DNA of 59,257 nucleotides from Rhodobacter ferrooxidans (GTDB lineage Bacteria; Pseudomonadota; Alphaproteobacteria; Rhodobacterales; Rhodobacteraceae): NCBI RefSeq assembly GCF_000176015.1, contig NZ_ACYY01000019.1, positions 1 to 59,257 of the forward strand, read 5' to 3'. Shown piece by piece: positions 28,116 to 36,658 of this stretch (position 1 is its first letter; each line of letters starts with the position of its first letter). The notes under the pieces were generated by a model. It saw only the letters and a program-made list of their open reading frames with translations, ran no database searches and was not told where the DNA came from. The position numbers and the translations under genes were made by a program.

Positions 28116-29273
28116 TCATAGCCCGATTCCGTTCGAATTGAACACCAGTTCCAGGTCTTTCCAGGTGTCGTATTTTTCCGGCGGCAGCGGGAAGCCCTCG
28201 CTGCCACAGCGCAGGATCGCCCGCCGCGCCACCTCGTAGGCCTGCCGCGCCGCCGCGTCCGACCCGCCCGAGGAGCCGATCATCCGCACCGAGGCCGCCT
28301 CGGGCGTGCCATCCGGCCCCACCGACACCGCCACCGTCACCGTGGTGCGCAGCGCCTCGGTGGAAAGGGCGGCGACGTTCCAGCAGCGTTCCACCGCCAC
28401 CCGCAGCGCATCCTTCTCGCCCGAGGACATCGGCGGCCCGGCGGGGGCGGTGTTGCCGCCTTGCTCGCCACTGTCGGCAACGGCCAGTTCGGCGGCCAGC
28501 GCCTCGGCCACCGCATCGTCGGTGGCGGTGCTGTCGGCGGCAGGTTCGGCAGGGGTTTCCGCCGCCACCGCTTCGGCAACCGGCGCAGGCGCCGACCGCG
28601 ACGGGCGCACCCGCGGGCGGGCGGACGCGGTGGGGGCCAGTTGCGGCGCGTCGTCTGAGGTGTCGGTGGCTTCGGTCACGATCTGGGTCGTGGCTTCTTC
28701 AGGTGCTGCGGCGGGTTGTTCTTCCACCACCACCGGCGCTTCGGGCGCAGGTTCCGGCGTCACCGCGGGCGTGGCTTCGGGGGCCACCGCCACATCCGGC
28801 GGCGGCGGCTCGACCGGCACCGGCGCCACCCGGGTCGAGGGCCTGGGCTTCGGCTTCACCGATGACGGCGGCACCGGGATCGGCTGCGGCACATCGGCGG
28901 GCGGCAATGGCTCGGGGGCCGGCGCAGGCGTCGGATCGGGCGCGGGTTCGGGGGTGGGTTGCGGCTCGGGGTCGGCTGCGGCCACCGCTTCTGGCGCAGG
29001 CTCCGGTTCGGGGGCCGGTTCGGGCGCCACGTCCGGCACCACCGGTTCGGGGGCCGCCACCGCAGGCTCGGCAGGTGCGGCAGGTGTCGGCGCCGGTTCC
29101 GGCGTCGAAGGTGCCGCCGCCACCAGCGCGTCGAACTCTGCCGCCGACAACAGCGACACCGCCGTCACCGCCGCCTCGGGCGCGTCTTCGGGGGTCGAGA
29201 AGAACCCCGCGAAAAGCACCCACAGGATCAGGCAGCCATGCCCGATGCCAGAGATGATGACGCCCTTGTCCAT
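28116..29273 (-). CDS. tolA: Tol-Pal system protein TolA
   Basis: Inner-membrane anchored energy transducer that reaches across the periplasm to TolB and Pal. The 385-residue protein has one N-terminal transmembrane helix ([22 protein letters not shown] at about 4-25), a long central domain and a C-terminal globular domain ([14 protein letters not shown] ... GCGSEGF-like cysteine pair region). The central domain (about 45-270) is rich in Pro, Ala and Glu (many PEPAP repeats) instead of the Lys/Ala helix of enterobacterial TolA. The start MDKGV at 29273 lies just past the tolR stop. Confidence 0.9.
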   Translation of the reverse strand: MDKGVIISGIGHGCLILWVLFAGFFSTPEDAPEAAVTAVSLLSAAEFDALVAAAPSTPEPAPTPAAPAEPAVAAPEPVVPDVAPEPAPEPEPAPEAVAAADPEPQPTPEPAPDPTPAPAPEPLPPADVPQPIPVPPSSVKPKPRPSTRVAPVPVEPPPPDVAVAPEATPAVTPEPAPEAPVVVEEQPAAAPEEATTQIVTEATDTSDDAPQLAPTASARPRVRPSRSAPAPVAEAVAAETPAEPAADSTATDDAVAEALAAELAVADSGEQGGNTAPAGPPMSSGEKDALRVAVERCWNVAALSTEALRTTVTVAVSVGPDGTPEAASVRMIGSSGGSDAAARQAYEVARRAILRCGSEGFPLPPEKYDTWKDLELVFNSNGIGL

Positions 29274-29283
29274 ATCGCCCGGC

Positions 29284-29754
29284 CTAGCCACCACTGCCGC
29301 CGAAGGTCGGCCCTTCGGTGTCGGTCACCAGACCGATGTTGCGAAAACCCCCGGCGTTCAGCGCGCCCATCAGTTGCGCCACCCGCGCATAGGGAATCCC
29401 GCCATCGGCGCGCAGGAACACCTTGTCCGAGGTGCGTTCCGCCGCGATTGCCTTCAGCTTGGGGATCAGCTCGCCCTCGGCCACCTCGGTGGTCTGTATC
29501 ATCAGCAGGCCGTCCAGCGTCATGGTGATGGTCAGCGGCTCCTCGGCCTCGTTCGGCATCGCCGTCGCGGCGGTATCGGGCAGTTCCACCGGCACGCCCA
29601 CCGTCAGCATCGGTGCCGCCACCATGAAGATGATCAGCAGCACCAGCATCACATCGACGAACGGCGTGACGTTGATCTCTGACATCGCCGCCGACTTGCC
29701 GCGATGCCGCCGCCGCCCGCCGCCGCCCGATTTCTTGGTGACACCAGCACCCAT
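29284..29754 (-). CDS. tolR: ExbD/TolR-family protein TolR
   Basis: Part of the proton-driven TolQR motor. The 156-residue protein has one transmembrane helix (VDVMLVLLIIFMVAAPML) containing the proton-path Asp in TPFVDVMLVLLI, and a periplasmic domain ending with ADGGIPYARVAQLMGALNAGGFRNIGLVT. The basic Gly/Arg-rich N-terminus is cytoplasmic. It lies between tolQ (3-bp gap) and tolA (10-bp gap). Confidence 0.96.
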   Translation of the reverse strand: MGAGVTKKSGGGGRRRHRGKSAAMSEINVTPFVDVMLVLLIIFMVAAPMLTVGVPVELPDTAATAMPNEAEEPLTITMTLDGLLMIQTTEVAEGELIPKLKAIAAERTSDKVFLRADGGIPYARVAQLMGALNAGGFRNIGLVTDTEGPTFGGSGG

Positions 29755-29757
29755 GGC

Positions 29758-30453
29758 TCAGGCGTCCAACTGGCGCGACAGGATGGTGGCAAATTCGTCG
29801 GCAAAGGCCTCGTAGCCGCCGATGATATGCTCGCTGTCCGAGTTCAGCTTGTTGTAGAACACCACCGCCGGGATGGCCGCCACCAGACCGATGGCGGTGG
29901 CCAGCAGCGCCTCGGCGATGCCGGGGGCCACAACGGCAAGGTTGGTGTTCTGCGAGATCGCAATCTGCTCGAAGGCATGCTTGATGCCCCAGACCGTGCC
30001 AAAGAGGCCGATGAACGGTGCAGTGGACCCCACCGTGGCCAGGAACGACAGCCCCTTGTTCAGGCTTTCGCTTTCCTTGGCAATCGCCACATCCATCGAG
30101 CGGTCGATCCGCGCCTGCGCGCCTGCGATCAGCCCGCCGTCCTGCCGGTGACTGCGCCGCCACTCCAGCATCCCCGACGAGAAAATCCGCTCGGATGCCC
30201 CCATCGGCTGCGCACCGATCTTTTCGAACAGCTCGTCCAGCGGTTCGCCCGACCAGAAGGCGCGGTCGAACACCCCGGCTTCGGCCTTGGCCTTGCGATA
30301 GTCGATGTGTTTGCGGATGATGATCGCCCAGGACCAGAACGACATGCTCAGCAGCATGATCATCACGATCTTGACGGTGAAAGTGGCTTTCAAGAATAGC
30401 GCGAGCAAAGAGAAATCAATCTCTTGCGCCATCGCAAGGGGTGTCGTGTCCAT
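29758..30453 (-). CDS. tolQ: MotA/TolQ/ExbB proton channel protein TolQ
   Basis: Inner-membrane channel subunit of the Tol motor. The 231-residue protein has a first transmembrane helix near 30-48 (IVMIMLLSMSFWSWAIIIR) and two helices near 130-195 (LSFLATVGSTAPFIGLFGTVWGI; LLATAIGLVAAIPAVVFYNKL), the conserved family core. It begins the tolQRAB-pal-cpoB run after a 106-bp gap from ybgC. Confidence 0.96.
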   Translation of the reverse strand: MDTTPLAMAQEIDFSLLALFLKATFTVKIVMIMLLSMSFWSWAIIIRKHIDYRKAKAEAGVFDRAFWSGEPLDELFEKIGAQPMGASERIFSSGMLEWRRSHRQDGGLIAGAQARIDRSMDVAIAKESESLNKGLSFLATVGSTAPFIGLFGTVWGIKHAFEQIAISQNTNLAVVAPGIAEALLATAIGLVAAIPAVVFYNKLNSDSEHIIGGYEAFADEFATILSRQLDA

Positions 30454-30498
30454 ACGCCTGCTCTTTTTCCGGGCTGTTGTTCAGCCGTTATTGCAGTG

Positions 30499-30504
30499 AT
30501 TCTA
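30499..30504 (-). promoter_or_regulatory. Possible -10 box of the tol operon
   Basis: TAGAAT on the minus strand, 46 nt upstream of tolQ, in the only sizable gap of the block. No convincing -35 was found at 16-18 nt, so this is weak. Confidence 0.3.
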
Positions 30505-30559
30505 ACGGGTTTTAAGGGGGAATGCCACCACATCTGTGTGAACGGCGATTTTGCGCCGC

Positions 30560-30967
30560 TTAAGGGCTGGGGAGCGCCGCTGCCAGCCGCTGCCGCAAAT
30601 CGGCGGGTATGCGCGCGGCATGGCCTGCCTCGGTCAGGCAGACCAGCGTCACCTCGGCGTCGAACAGCACGGTGTCGCCGCGCATCACCTGCTGGTGCAG
30701 CACGATCCGGGCGACAGTGACCGCCCGCGGCGTGGTGCGCACCGACAGTTCGTCGTCGAATTTGGCCGGACGCAGGTAATCCGCCACCAGCCGCCGCACG
30801 GCAAAGACCTGCCCGGTTTCGGCCCGTAACGCGACCTGATCCATCCCCAAGGCCCGCACCCATTCACCGCGCGCCCGCTCGATGAACTTCAGGTAATTGG
30901 CGTAATAAACGATTCCGGCCAGATCGGTGTCCTCGTAATAGACCCGCAAGGCGAAGGTGTGGCTCAT
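30560..30967 (-). CDS. ybgC: Tol-Pal-associated acyl-CoA thioesterase YbgC
   Basis: Hotdog-fold thioesterase of 135 residues acting on acyl-CoA (or acyl-ACP) and conserved in tol clusters. The active-site motif YYEDTDLAGIVYYANYLKF at 9-27 contains the catalytic Asp and the Tyr/His-like pocket region; the rest follows 4-hydroxybenzoyl-CoA thioesterase-type sequence. ATG 30967 overlaps the stop of the upstream unknown gene (ATGA). Confidence 0.93.
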   Translation of the reverse strand: MSHTFALRVYYEDTDLAGIVYYANYLKFIERARGEWVRALGMDQVALRAETGQVFAVRRLVADYLRPAKFDDELSVRTTPRAVTVARIVLHQQVMRGDTVLFDAEVTLVCLTEAGHAARIPADLRQRLAAALPSP

Positions 30968-31587
30968 GGCGCCATCCTCGCCGCCAGCCGCAACGCATGG
31001 CTGGCATCGCGCGCAACCGCAGGCAGCACCGGCGCATAGGCCGCGCGGATCACCGCCGCAATCTCGGGGCGCAGAACCGCCACACCGCCCGCCATCGCCA
31101 AGGGCGAGGCCCCGGCAAAGGCCTGCTCGCCCCACAGCAGGATCACCTGCACCGCCTGCGAAAGCGCCAGCGTTTCCGCAGGCAGATCGGCCAGCGCCGC
31201 ATCCATCCGCAAGAACACGAACGCCGCCTTGATCGCGCCACCCGCGTCAAAGCGGAACGCCCGATACTGGTTGGCCCCGCTGGCGGACAGCCGCGTGCAC
31301 AGCGGCGCAAGATCGGGGATCAACTGGTCCAGCCCCGGCACTTCCAGCAGCTCTGCCCAGTCGCGGCAGAAGAACAGCATCAGATTGGCCCCCAACTCGG
31401 GGTCGGTTTCTGCCATTCTGTGCCCGGCCAGCACCACCACCGCCTCGATCGCGCCCTTGATCACCGCCAGCGTCGCGTCATCGACGCCAAACACCACCGG
31501 CACGATCGGCCGCCCCCAGCGGGCACACAGATAGCTGCCGTCCGGGCGGGTGAACAGGGCTTGCACAGCTTCGGGACTCACGGTCAT
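30964..31587 (-). CDS. Conserved hypothetical protein coupled to ybgC
   Basis: No family recognised. The 207-residue protein starts MTVSPEAVQALFTRPDGSYLCARWGRPIVPVVFGVDD and is mostly non-polar and helical with Ala-rich segments, but without clear transmembrane helices. SYLCARWGRPIVPV and NLMLFFCRDW look like conserved cores. In-frame ATGs exist at 31596 and 31659; 31587 is chosen because a repeated intergenic element (31592-31614) lies just upstream. The stop overlaps ybgC, so it may be the first gene of that transcript. Confidence 0.65.
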   Translation of the reverse strand: MTVSPEAVQALFTRPDGSYLCARWGRPIVPVVFGVDDATLAVIKGAIEAVVVLAGHRMAETDPELGANLMLFFCRDWAELLEVPGLDQLIPDLAPLCTRLSASGANQYRAFRFDAGGAIKAAFVFLRMDAALADLPAETLALSQAVQVILLWGEQAFAGASPLAMAGGVAVLRPEIAAVIRAAYAPVLPAVARDASHALRLAARMAP

Positions 31588-31591
31588 GGCT

Positions 31592-31614
31592 TTCATCTTC
31601 GAAAAAATATCCTC
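31592..31614 (-). repeat. GAGGATATTT intergenic element, copy 3
   Basis: On the minus strand GAGGATATTTTTTCGAAGATGAA, immediately upstream of the chosen start of the ybgC-linked gene. It matches copy 2 except in the central bases. Confidence 0.55.
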
Positions 31615-31763
31615 GCCGAAGGCATAGAAAGTTTTTGCCGCCGTCTCAATGCTCACCATGAAAGGCCAACTTACACACCGACCAAAGTCCGTAGCCTGAA
31701 TAATAACGCTCGACTTTCGCAAGCAAATTTTCAAAATGGCCAAAAGTGATTTCAGAGGAAAAA

Positions 31764-32321
31764 ATGCGCACACTGAATGTGGTGGTTTCCGGCGTTCTGG
31801 CCCTTTTCATCACCGTTGCGGCAACGCTGCAACCGGCCTTGGCCCAGCCGCAAAAAAACTGGGACAAGCTTTCGACGGCGCTTGTTTTCGGCCTTGCCGG
31901 CGGTGCCGAACTTGCAACCTTGTCAAATCATGACAAGCCGGGGCAATTCGAGTTGATCAAGACCATGGCGTCAACCCTGGTTGTCGTGGAAGGGCTGAAG
32001 TCGGTTGTCCATGCGCCACGGCCGGACGGTTCGGGAAACGACAGCTTCCCGTCCGGGCATGCGGCGCTGGCATTTTCGGCGGCGACATATTTCGACATTC
32101 GCTACGGTGCCGAAAACCGGGTGCTTGTGCCGGTCGCCTATGGTGCGGCAGCCCTGACCGCCGCAGCCCGGGTTCGGGCCGACAAGCACCGGTTCGGGGA
32201 TGTTGCGGCCGGGGCACTGATCGGTTTCGGGCTTGCGCATGTCTTTACAGATCCTGAATCCCCGATTTCCGCCTATCCGACCGGCGACGGCGTCGGACTG
32301 AACTACGCCAGAAGGTTCTGA
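31764..32321 (+). CDS. PAP2-family (type 2 phosphatidic acid phosphatase) protein
   Basis: Predicted membrane-associated lipid phosphatase of 185 residues. The catalytic signature is present in order: K79-x6-RP (KSVVHAPRP), SFPSGHA at 94-100 with H99, and R136-x5-H142-x3-D146 (RVRADKHRFGD). An N-terminal signal-like segment (about 1-27, ending ALA) directs it to the periplasm. Likely substrates are undecaprenyl pyrophosphate, phosphatidate or lipid A phosphates. ATG 31764 follows AGAGGAA. It is 7 bp upstream of a dgkA-type kinase gene, and the pair lies on the strand opposite the tol and ruv blocks. GC looks lower than in the neighbours. Confidence 0.88.
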   Translation: MRTLNVVVSGVLALFITVAATLQPALAQPQKNWDKLSTALVFGLAGGAELATLSNHDKPGQFELIKTMASTLVVVEGLKSVVHAPRPDGSGNDSFPSGHAALAFSAATYFDIRYGAENRVLVPVAYGAAALTAAARVRADKHRFGDVAAGALIGFGLAHVFTDPESPISAYPTGDGVGLNYARRF

Positions 32322-32328
32322 TCCGGTC

Positions 32329-32679
32329 ATGCGGCGGCTGGTCCAGCGGCTTGTCAGTTTCAAGTATGCGGGTCGCGGCGTGTGGCTTCTGTTCAGAGAG
32401 GCGAATGCCAGAATTCATCTGGCCGCGACCCTCCTGGTCATTTTGCTTGGCCTTTTCTTGCGTGTTCAGGCCAGGGATTGGGCACTGCTGACCATCTGCA
32501 TCACCGTTGTCCTTGCTGCAGAGGCGATCAACACGGCCGTCGAACGTGTTGTCGATCTGGTCAGCCCGGAATGGAGCGCGCTCGCCCGCGATGCCAAGGA
32601 CCTGGCTGCAGGCTGTGTCCTGATTGCCGCCATCGGTGCTGCAATCGTCGGATTGACCGTTTTCCTGCCCTTTCTTTGA
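32329..32679 (+). CDS. dgkA: Diacylglycerol kinase family protein (undecaprenol-kinase type)
   Basis: Small integral-membrane lipid kinase of 116 residues with three helices. Signature EAINTAVERVVDLV at 65-78 (E65, N68, E72, D76) and ARDAKDLAAGCVL at 86-98 are the DgkA/UdpK active site. The sequence is nearer the Gram-positive UdpK style (short N-terminal FKYAGRGVWLLFREANARIH) than E. coli DgkA. With the preceding PAP2 phosphatase it could form a small lipid-phosphate cycling unit (undecaprenol to undecaprenyl phosphate). It starts 7 bp after the phosphatase stop. Confidence 0.9.
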   Translation: MRRLVQRLVSFKYAGRGVWLLFREANARIHLAATLLVILLGLFLRVQARDWALLTICITVVLAAEAINTAVERVVDLVSPEWSALARDAKDLAAGCVLIAAIGAAIVGLTVFLPFL

Positions 32680-32732
32680 CAGCGGCGCCGACCGCATCGG
32701 TTAACCGGGCCCAGCCGGGCAACCCCGAACTT

Positions 32733-32789
32733 GCGCTGGCGCGCGGCGGGGAGGGCCGAAGGTTAGACGCCGCTGCCGCGCGCCAGCGC
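32733..32789. other. Long perfect inverted repeat between convergent genes
   Basis: Perfect 15-bp GC arms (GCGCTGGCGCGCGGC and its complement) around a 27-nt loop, in the 212-bp gap between dgkA and the 48-codon gene. There is no T run on either side. A bidirectional transcription barrier or a structured RNA are possible. Confidence 0.5.
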
Positions 32790-32891
32790 CGCAACTGCCG
32801 CTGCCGGTCATCCGTCGAACAAGTCGCTCTGCCACGGCACCCAAACCGCAACCGGCTCGTGCCGACGGCCCGGGCTTGCGCCGGTTTCGCC

Positions 32892-33038
32892 TTAATTCTC
32901 CTGAATGGAAATGCCGCCCTCATCCATGCGGATTTCAACCCCGGTCGGCTGCTGGCGCGCCTGATACAGGTAGTAGCCAAGAACTGCGATGACGGCGACA
33001 AGCACCACCACGATGATCGGAAGCGAGCTCTGTTTCAT
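32892..33038 (-). CDS. Small single-pass membrane protein (48 residues)
   Basis: ATG 33038 to TAA 32892 encodes a 48-residue protein starting MKQSSLPIIVVVLVAVIAVLG, with one transmembrane helix followed by YYLYQARQQP and an acidic tail GVEIRMDEGGISIQEN. AAGGACC precedes the start. The residue pattern (N-in helix, hydrophilic tail) and codon use are those of a real gene. I recall similar small proteins near ruvB in Rhodobacteraceae. The function is unknown; periplasmic exposure of the tail is inferred. Confidence 0.7.
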   Translation of the reverse strand: MKQSSLPIIVVVLVAVIAVLGYYLYQARQQPTGVEIRMDEGGISIQEN

Positions 33039-33235
33039 GACTTTGGTCCTTGTTGCAAGAGTGACCTTTGGCCGTCAAGCGGCGAAAGGTTTCCGGCATC
33101 ATCGCGCGTTTTCCTTGGTCCTGCGCCAACCTGGGTCAGTATCTGCCCCGGCATTGCACACCAAGCCGACCATTGCATTTCTTGCCTATTTGCAACGAAA
33201 TCTGCAAAATGCGCGGGAAAATCCGGGCCTGAATT

Positions 33236-34270
33236 TCAATTTTCAAACAAATCGTTCTGCCCCGGCAAGCGCGGCGCTTCCAACCCCAGATGCCGCCAGG
33301 CCTTGGCGGCCAGCATCCGGCCCCGTGGGGTGCGCTGGATCAGGCCCTGCTGCAACAGGAACGGCTCGATCACTTCCTCGATCGAGTCGCGGCTTTCCGA
33401 CAGGGCGGCGCCGATGGTTTCCACCCCCACCGGCCCGCCACCGTAGTTGTCGGCCAAAAGGCTCATATAGCGGCGGTCGGCGCCGTCCAGACCCAGATGG
33501 TCCACCCCCAGCCGGGTCAGCGCGCGGTCGGCAATCGCCTGGGTCAGCCGCCCGTCGCCCTCGACCAGCACGAAATCCACCACCCGACGCAGCAAGCGGC
33601 CAGCGATGCGCGGCGTGCCACGGGCGCGGCGGGCAATCTCGCGGGTGCCATCCGGGTCGGCTGGAATACCCAATAGCCGCGCGCCGCGGGTCACGATCAG
33701 GTCAAGCTCGTCCTCGGTGTAGAACTGCAACCTTGTGGGAATGCCGAAACGGTCGCGCAAGGGCGTCGTCAGCAGGCCCAGCCGCGTGGTGGCGCCGACC
33801 AGCGTGAAGGGTTGCAGATCGATCCGCACCGTGCGCGCCGCGGGCCCCTCGCCGATCACCAGATCCAGCGCGAAATCCTCCAGCGCCGGATAGAGCACTT
33901 CCTCGACCACCGGGGAAAGCCGGTGAATCTCGTCGATGAACAGCACGTCGCGCGGCTCCAGATTGGTCAGGATCGCTGCCAGATCGCCCGCCCGCGCCAG
34001 CACCGGGCCAGAGGTCATGCGGAACCCAACCCCCAGTTCCCGCGCCATGATCTGCGCCAGTGTGGTCTTGCCAAGGCCGGGGGGGCCGTGGAACAGCGTG
34101 TGGTCCATCGCCTCGCCGCGCATCTTCGCACTGTCGATGAACACCCGCAGGTTGGCCCGCGCCTCCGCCTGCCCCACGAAATCCGCCAGCATCTGCGGCC
34201 GCAGCGCACGGTCCAGATCGGCGGCATCCTCGGGCAGTTTTTCCGGGCGCAGGGTGGGGTTCGAGGTCAT
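33236..34270 (-). CDS. ruvB: Holliday junction branch migration ATPase RuvB
   Basis: AAA+ motor that drives branch migration with RuvA. The 344-residue protein has Walker [13 protein letters not shown], Walker [12 protein letters not shown], sensor [18 protein letters not shown] and a C-terminal winged helix ending [21 protein letters not shown] 34270 overlaps the stop of an inserted GIY-YIG gene (ATGA), so ruvB translation is probably coupled to that gene rather than directly to ruvA. Confidence 0.97.
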   Translation of the reverse strand: MTSNPTLRPEKLPEDAADLDRALRPQMLADFVGQAEARANLRVFIDSAKMRGEAMDHTLFHGPPGLGKTTLAQIMARELGVGFRMTSGPVLARAGDLAAILTNLEPRDVLFIDEIHRLSPVVEEVLYPALEDFALDLVIGEGPAARTVRIDLQPFTLVGATTRLGLLTTPLRDRFGIPTRLQFYTEDELDLIVTRGARLLGIPADPDGTREIARRARGTPRIAGRLLRRVVDFVLVEGDGRLTQAIADRALTRLGVDHLGLDGADRRYMSLLADNYGGGPVGVETIGAALSESRDSIEEVIEPFLLQQGLIQRTPRGRMLAAKAWRHLGLEAPRLPGQNDLFEN

Positions 34271-35148
34271 GCGCGGTTCAATCCATGGCTGACGGTATCA
34301 AGCCTGCGTTTCCAGTTCTGCTCGACCCCGATCACCTGATCCGGTGCAAGGTCGGGGTCAAGCCGTTGCAGGATGGAAAAGCGGAAGGCCGCCGGGTCGC
34401 GCCGCGCCAGTTCGACGGTCACACCGCGGTCGCCCGCCACATGCGCCCGCCAGCGCCCGAGCAGGTTTTCCGCGCCGTAGGCCGAGCCGACATAGCGCGC
34501 GCCGTCGGTCTGATCGACGATCAGATAGACCCCGCGCCATTCGGCCAGTCGCGCCGCCCAATCGCGCGGCAGGGCGCGCAGTTCGATCGCTGACAGGATC
34601 ATCTCGCGCCATTCCGGCGGATGGCGTCGCAGCAACGACTCCTCTGAAATGGCTGCGATGTCGGCACCAAGGTTGGCCGCAATCCGCACATAGGTCCGCC
34701 CACCGGGGGCAGCGATGGTCAGCCGCCCCACAAGATCGGACAGCGCCTCCAGCCGAGACATGGCGAAACGGACCTGCCGCCCGCCACGCGCCAGGTTTGC
34801 CGCAGGCCCGGTATCGGTGGCACCAAACTCCTTTTCCAGCCGCGCGAACCGTGGGTCGGCGTAGATGTCTTCGACCGGAAATTCGCCCTCGGGTCGAACC
34901 GCGAACAGTCCGGCAAACACCATGCGCCGCCCAGTCAGAGGCACAAAACTGGCGGCGAACGGGCGGGCCAACAAGATCGCAGTCGCAGACCTGGAATGCA
35001 CGCTTTGATAGGCGTCGAACAGGTCGGGGTGATCGGCCACGACCACCGGCAGCAAGGCGCGAAACGGATGCAGGTTGGTGGTATGCAGGATGACCGAAAC
35101 CTGAGCCGGGTCGAAGCCGCCATCCCGCAGAAGCAGGTTGAACTTCAT
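34267..35148 (-). CDS. GIY-YIG nuclease family protein inserted between ruvA and ruvB
   Basis: The 293-residue protein has a C-terminal GIY-YIG nuclease domain: GVYLI at 206-210, YVGSA at 219-223, the catalytic Arg candidate R232 and the metal-binding Glu candidate E276. The N-terminal part ([19 protein letters not shown] ... [17 protein letters not shown] ... ASFVPL ... MVFAGLFAV, 1-84) resembles the extra domain I associate with a class of stand-alone GIY-YIG proteins. It starts 3 bp after ruvA and overlaps ruvB, so it is embedded in the operon. Possible roles are structure-specific DNA cleavage with RuvAB, defence, or a selfish insert; none is proven. Confidence 0.82.
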   Translation of the reverse strand: MKFNLLLRDGGFDPAQVSVILHTTNLHPFRALLPVVVADHPDLFDAYQSVHSRSATAILLARPFAASFVPLTGRRMVFAGLFAVRPEGEFPVEDIYADPRFARLEKEFGATDTGPAANLARGGRQVRFAMSRLEALSDLVGRLTIAAPGGRTYVRIAANLGADIAAISEESLLRRHPPEWREMILSAIELRALPRDWAARLAEWRGVYLIVDQTDGARYVGSAYGAENLLGRWRAHVAGDRGVTVELARRDPAAFRFSILQRLDPDLAPDQVIGVEQNWKRRLDTVSHGLNRA

Positions 35149-35151
35149 GCG

Positions 35152-35826
35152 CTACCCCTTCGGCGCCAGCAGTTTCAGGGCGATGCGGATCAGGGTGGCA
35201 GTGTCGGCTTCGGGCGCCTCGCCCGCCGCCTGCGCCACCGCTTGCGAGGCATCCACCGGGCCGTAGCCCAGATTGGTCAGCGCCGACAGCGCGTCGGCGG
35301 TATAGGCGGCGCGGCTTTGGGTCGGGGCGGGCGTGGGTTTGCGGGCGACCGGCAAAGGCTCGATCACCGCGTCGGCATCGTTGCCTTCGGCACGGGCCGA
35401 CAGGGCGGCGCCCATCGCCATCACGCCGGGAGCCTTGGATTTCAGCTCCAGCACCACCCTTTGTGCGATCTTCGGCCCGATGCCCGGCGCCGCCTGAATG
35501 GACCGCGCATCGCCCAGCGAGATCGCCCGGGCCGCACCTTCGGCCCCCAAAGTGCCCAGGATCGCCATCGCCGCCTTGGCGCCCACGCCCTGCACCGTCA
35601 TCAATAGCCGGTGCCATTCCTTCTCCAGCAGTGTTGGAAACCCGAAAAGTTGCAGCAGATCTTCGCGCACCAGCAGCTCGGTATACAAAGCCACCGCCTC
35701 GCCCGGCCCTGGCAACCCCGCCAGCGTGCGGTCGGACACATGCACGATATAACCCACGCCGCGCACGTCGATCAGCACATGATCCGCCCCGCGATAGTCG
35801 ATCCGGCCCGAGATTTTCCCGATCAT
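35152..35826 (-). CDS. ruvA: Holliday junction DNA-binding protein RuvA
   Basis: Tetrameric junction-recognition subunit of the RuvAB complex. The 224-residue protein starts [13 protein letters not shown] with an OB-fold domain I, helix-hairpin-helix motifs in domain II ([17 protein letters not shown] and [20 protein letters not shown]) and domain III at the C-terminus ([20 protein letters not shown]) that contacts RuvB. ATG 35826 overlaps the ruvC stop (ATGA). Confidence 0.97.
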   Translation of the reverse strand: MIGKISGRIDYRGADHVLIDVRGVGYIVHVSDRTLAGLPGPGEAVALYTELLVREDLLQLFGFPTLLEKEWHRLLMTVQGVGAKAAMAILGTLGAEGAARAISLGDARSIQAAPGIGPKIAQRVVLELKSKAPGVMAMGAALSARAEGNDADAVIEPLPVARKPTPAPTQSRAAYTADALSALTNLGYGPVDASQAVAQAAGEAPEADTATLIRIALKLLAPKG

Positions 35827-36329
35827 CCCACAGCCCTTTTCAATGCCGCCTCGAACCGGCCCGCCGATTGCAGGTGATGCGCATGGCAGATCGCCACCGC
35901 CAGCGCGTCCGCCGCGTCGGGGCCGGAAATCTGCACGCCGGGCAGATGGATACGCACCATATGGTCAACCTGCACCTTGGCGGCGTGCCCCACGCCCACC
36001 ACGGTCTTTTTCACCGCATTCGGCGCGTATTCCCCGACGGTCAGCCCGGCCTGCGCCGGCACCAAGAGCGCAATCCCCCGCGCCTGGCCCAGCTTCAGCG
36101 TCGCCACCGCGTCCTTGTTGACGAAAGTATGCTCCACCGCCGCGGCATCGGGGGCAAAGGCCCGCAGCACCTCGGTCAACTGGGTATGCAAGGAAAGCAG
36201 ACGCTGCGCCAGATCGCCGTCCTGCGAATGGCAGATGCCGTTGGCAACATGGGTCAACCGCGCGCCATCGACGTCAATCACACCCCAGCCAAGGTTGCGA
36301 AGCCCCGGATCGATTCCCAAAACGCGCAC
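35823..36329 (-). CDS. ruvC: Crossover junction endodeoxyribonuclease RuvC
   Basis: Resolves Holliday junctions by paired nicks. The 168-residue protein starts [16 protein letters not shown] with catalytic Asp D7; further acidic residues are in AAVEHTFVN and [21 protein letters not shown] 36329 is chosen because GGGG lies 6 nt before it and it gives the canonical N-terminus; the longer open frame upstream has no family similarity. Confidence 0.95.
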   Translation of the reverse strand: MRVLGIDPGLRNLGWGVIDVDGARLTHVANGICHSQDGDLAQRLLSLHTQLTEVLRAFAPDAAAVEHTFVNKDAVATLKLGQARGIALLVPAQAGLTVGEYAPNAVKKTVVGVGHAAKVQVDHMVRIHLPGVQISGPDAADALAVAICHAHHLQSAGRFEAALKRAVG

Positions 36330-36658
36330 GGCCTGCCCCTTGCTCTGCCCATTGTTCGGCTTTTCCGAAAACTTAGCACGAATAGAGAACATCCGCCAAT
36401 CGAAATCCCGGCTTGCCATGCGCGGGAATACCGTGGTATGCATCTCGAAATTGCGACGGGTCGCGCTGCGAAACCGACGCTTTTGATCAGGGGCGACACC
36501 GAACCCTTAAAAACGTGGCAAATTTAAGGCCACGAGCCATGCAATTTCTGCAAGGCGGGATTGCTCCGGCTCCCATTGCTATGCACATGCCGCGAGAATA
36601 TCTGTCATCGGAAGGCGTAAACGCCCATCCATTGAGCAGTTCGTGAAGGATTCCCGCC
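36330..36658. promoter_or_regulatory. Non-coding gap between ruvC and the DUF1127 gene
   Basis: A 329-bp divergent intergenic stretch without a convincing gene. It holds a candidate promoter on the plus strand, TGATCA-N18-TAAAAA at 36484-36513, which resembles the ECF sigma-E (RpoE) promoter type of Rhodobacter. Just after it is a hairpin (CGTGGC / GCCACG, 36514-36535). A second small hairpin (GGCGTAAACGCC) lies at about 36615-36626. The implied leader of the DUF1127 gene would be about 140 nt, long for so small a gene. Confidence 0.4.

Noticed and set aside
36413-36646. Small open frame upstream of the DUF1127 gene
   Set aside because: No ribosome site, no conserved-looking domain, and it overlaps the likely promoter and leader hairpins.
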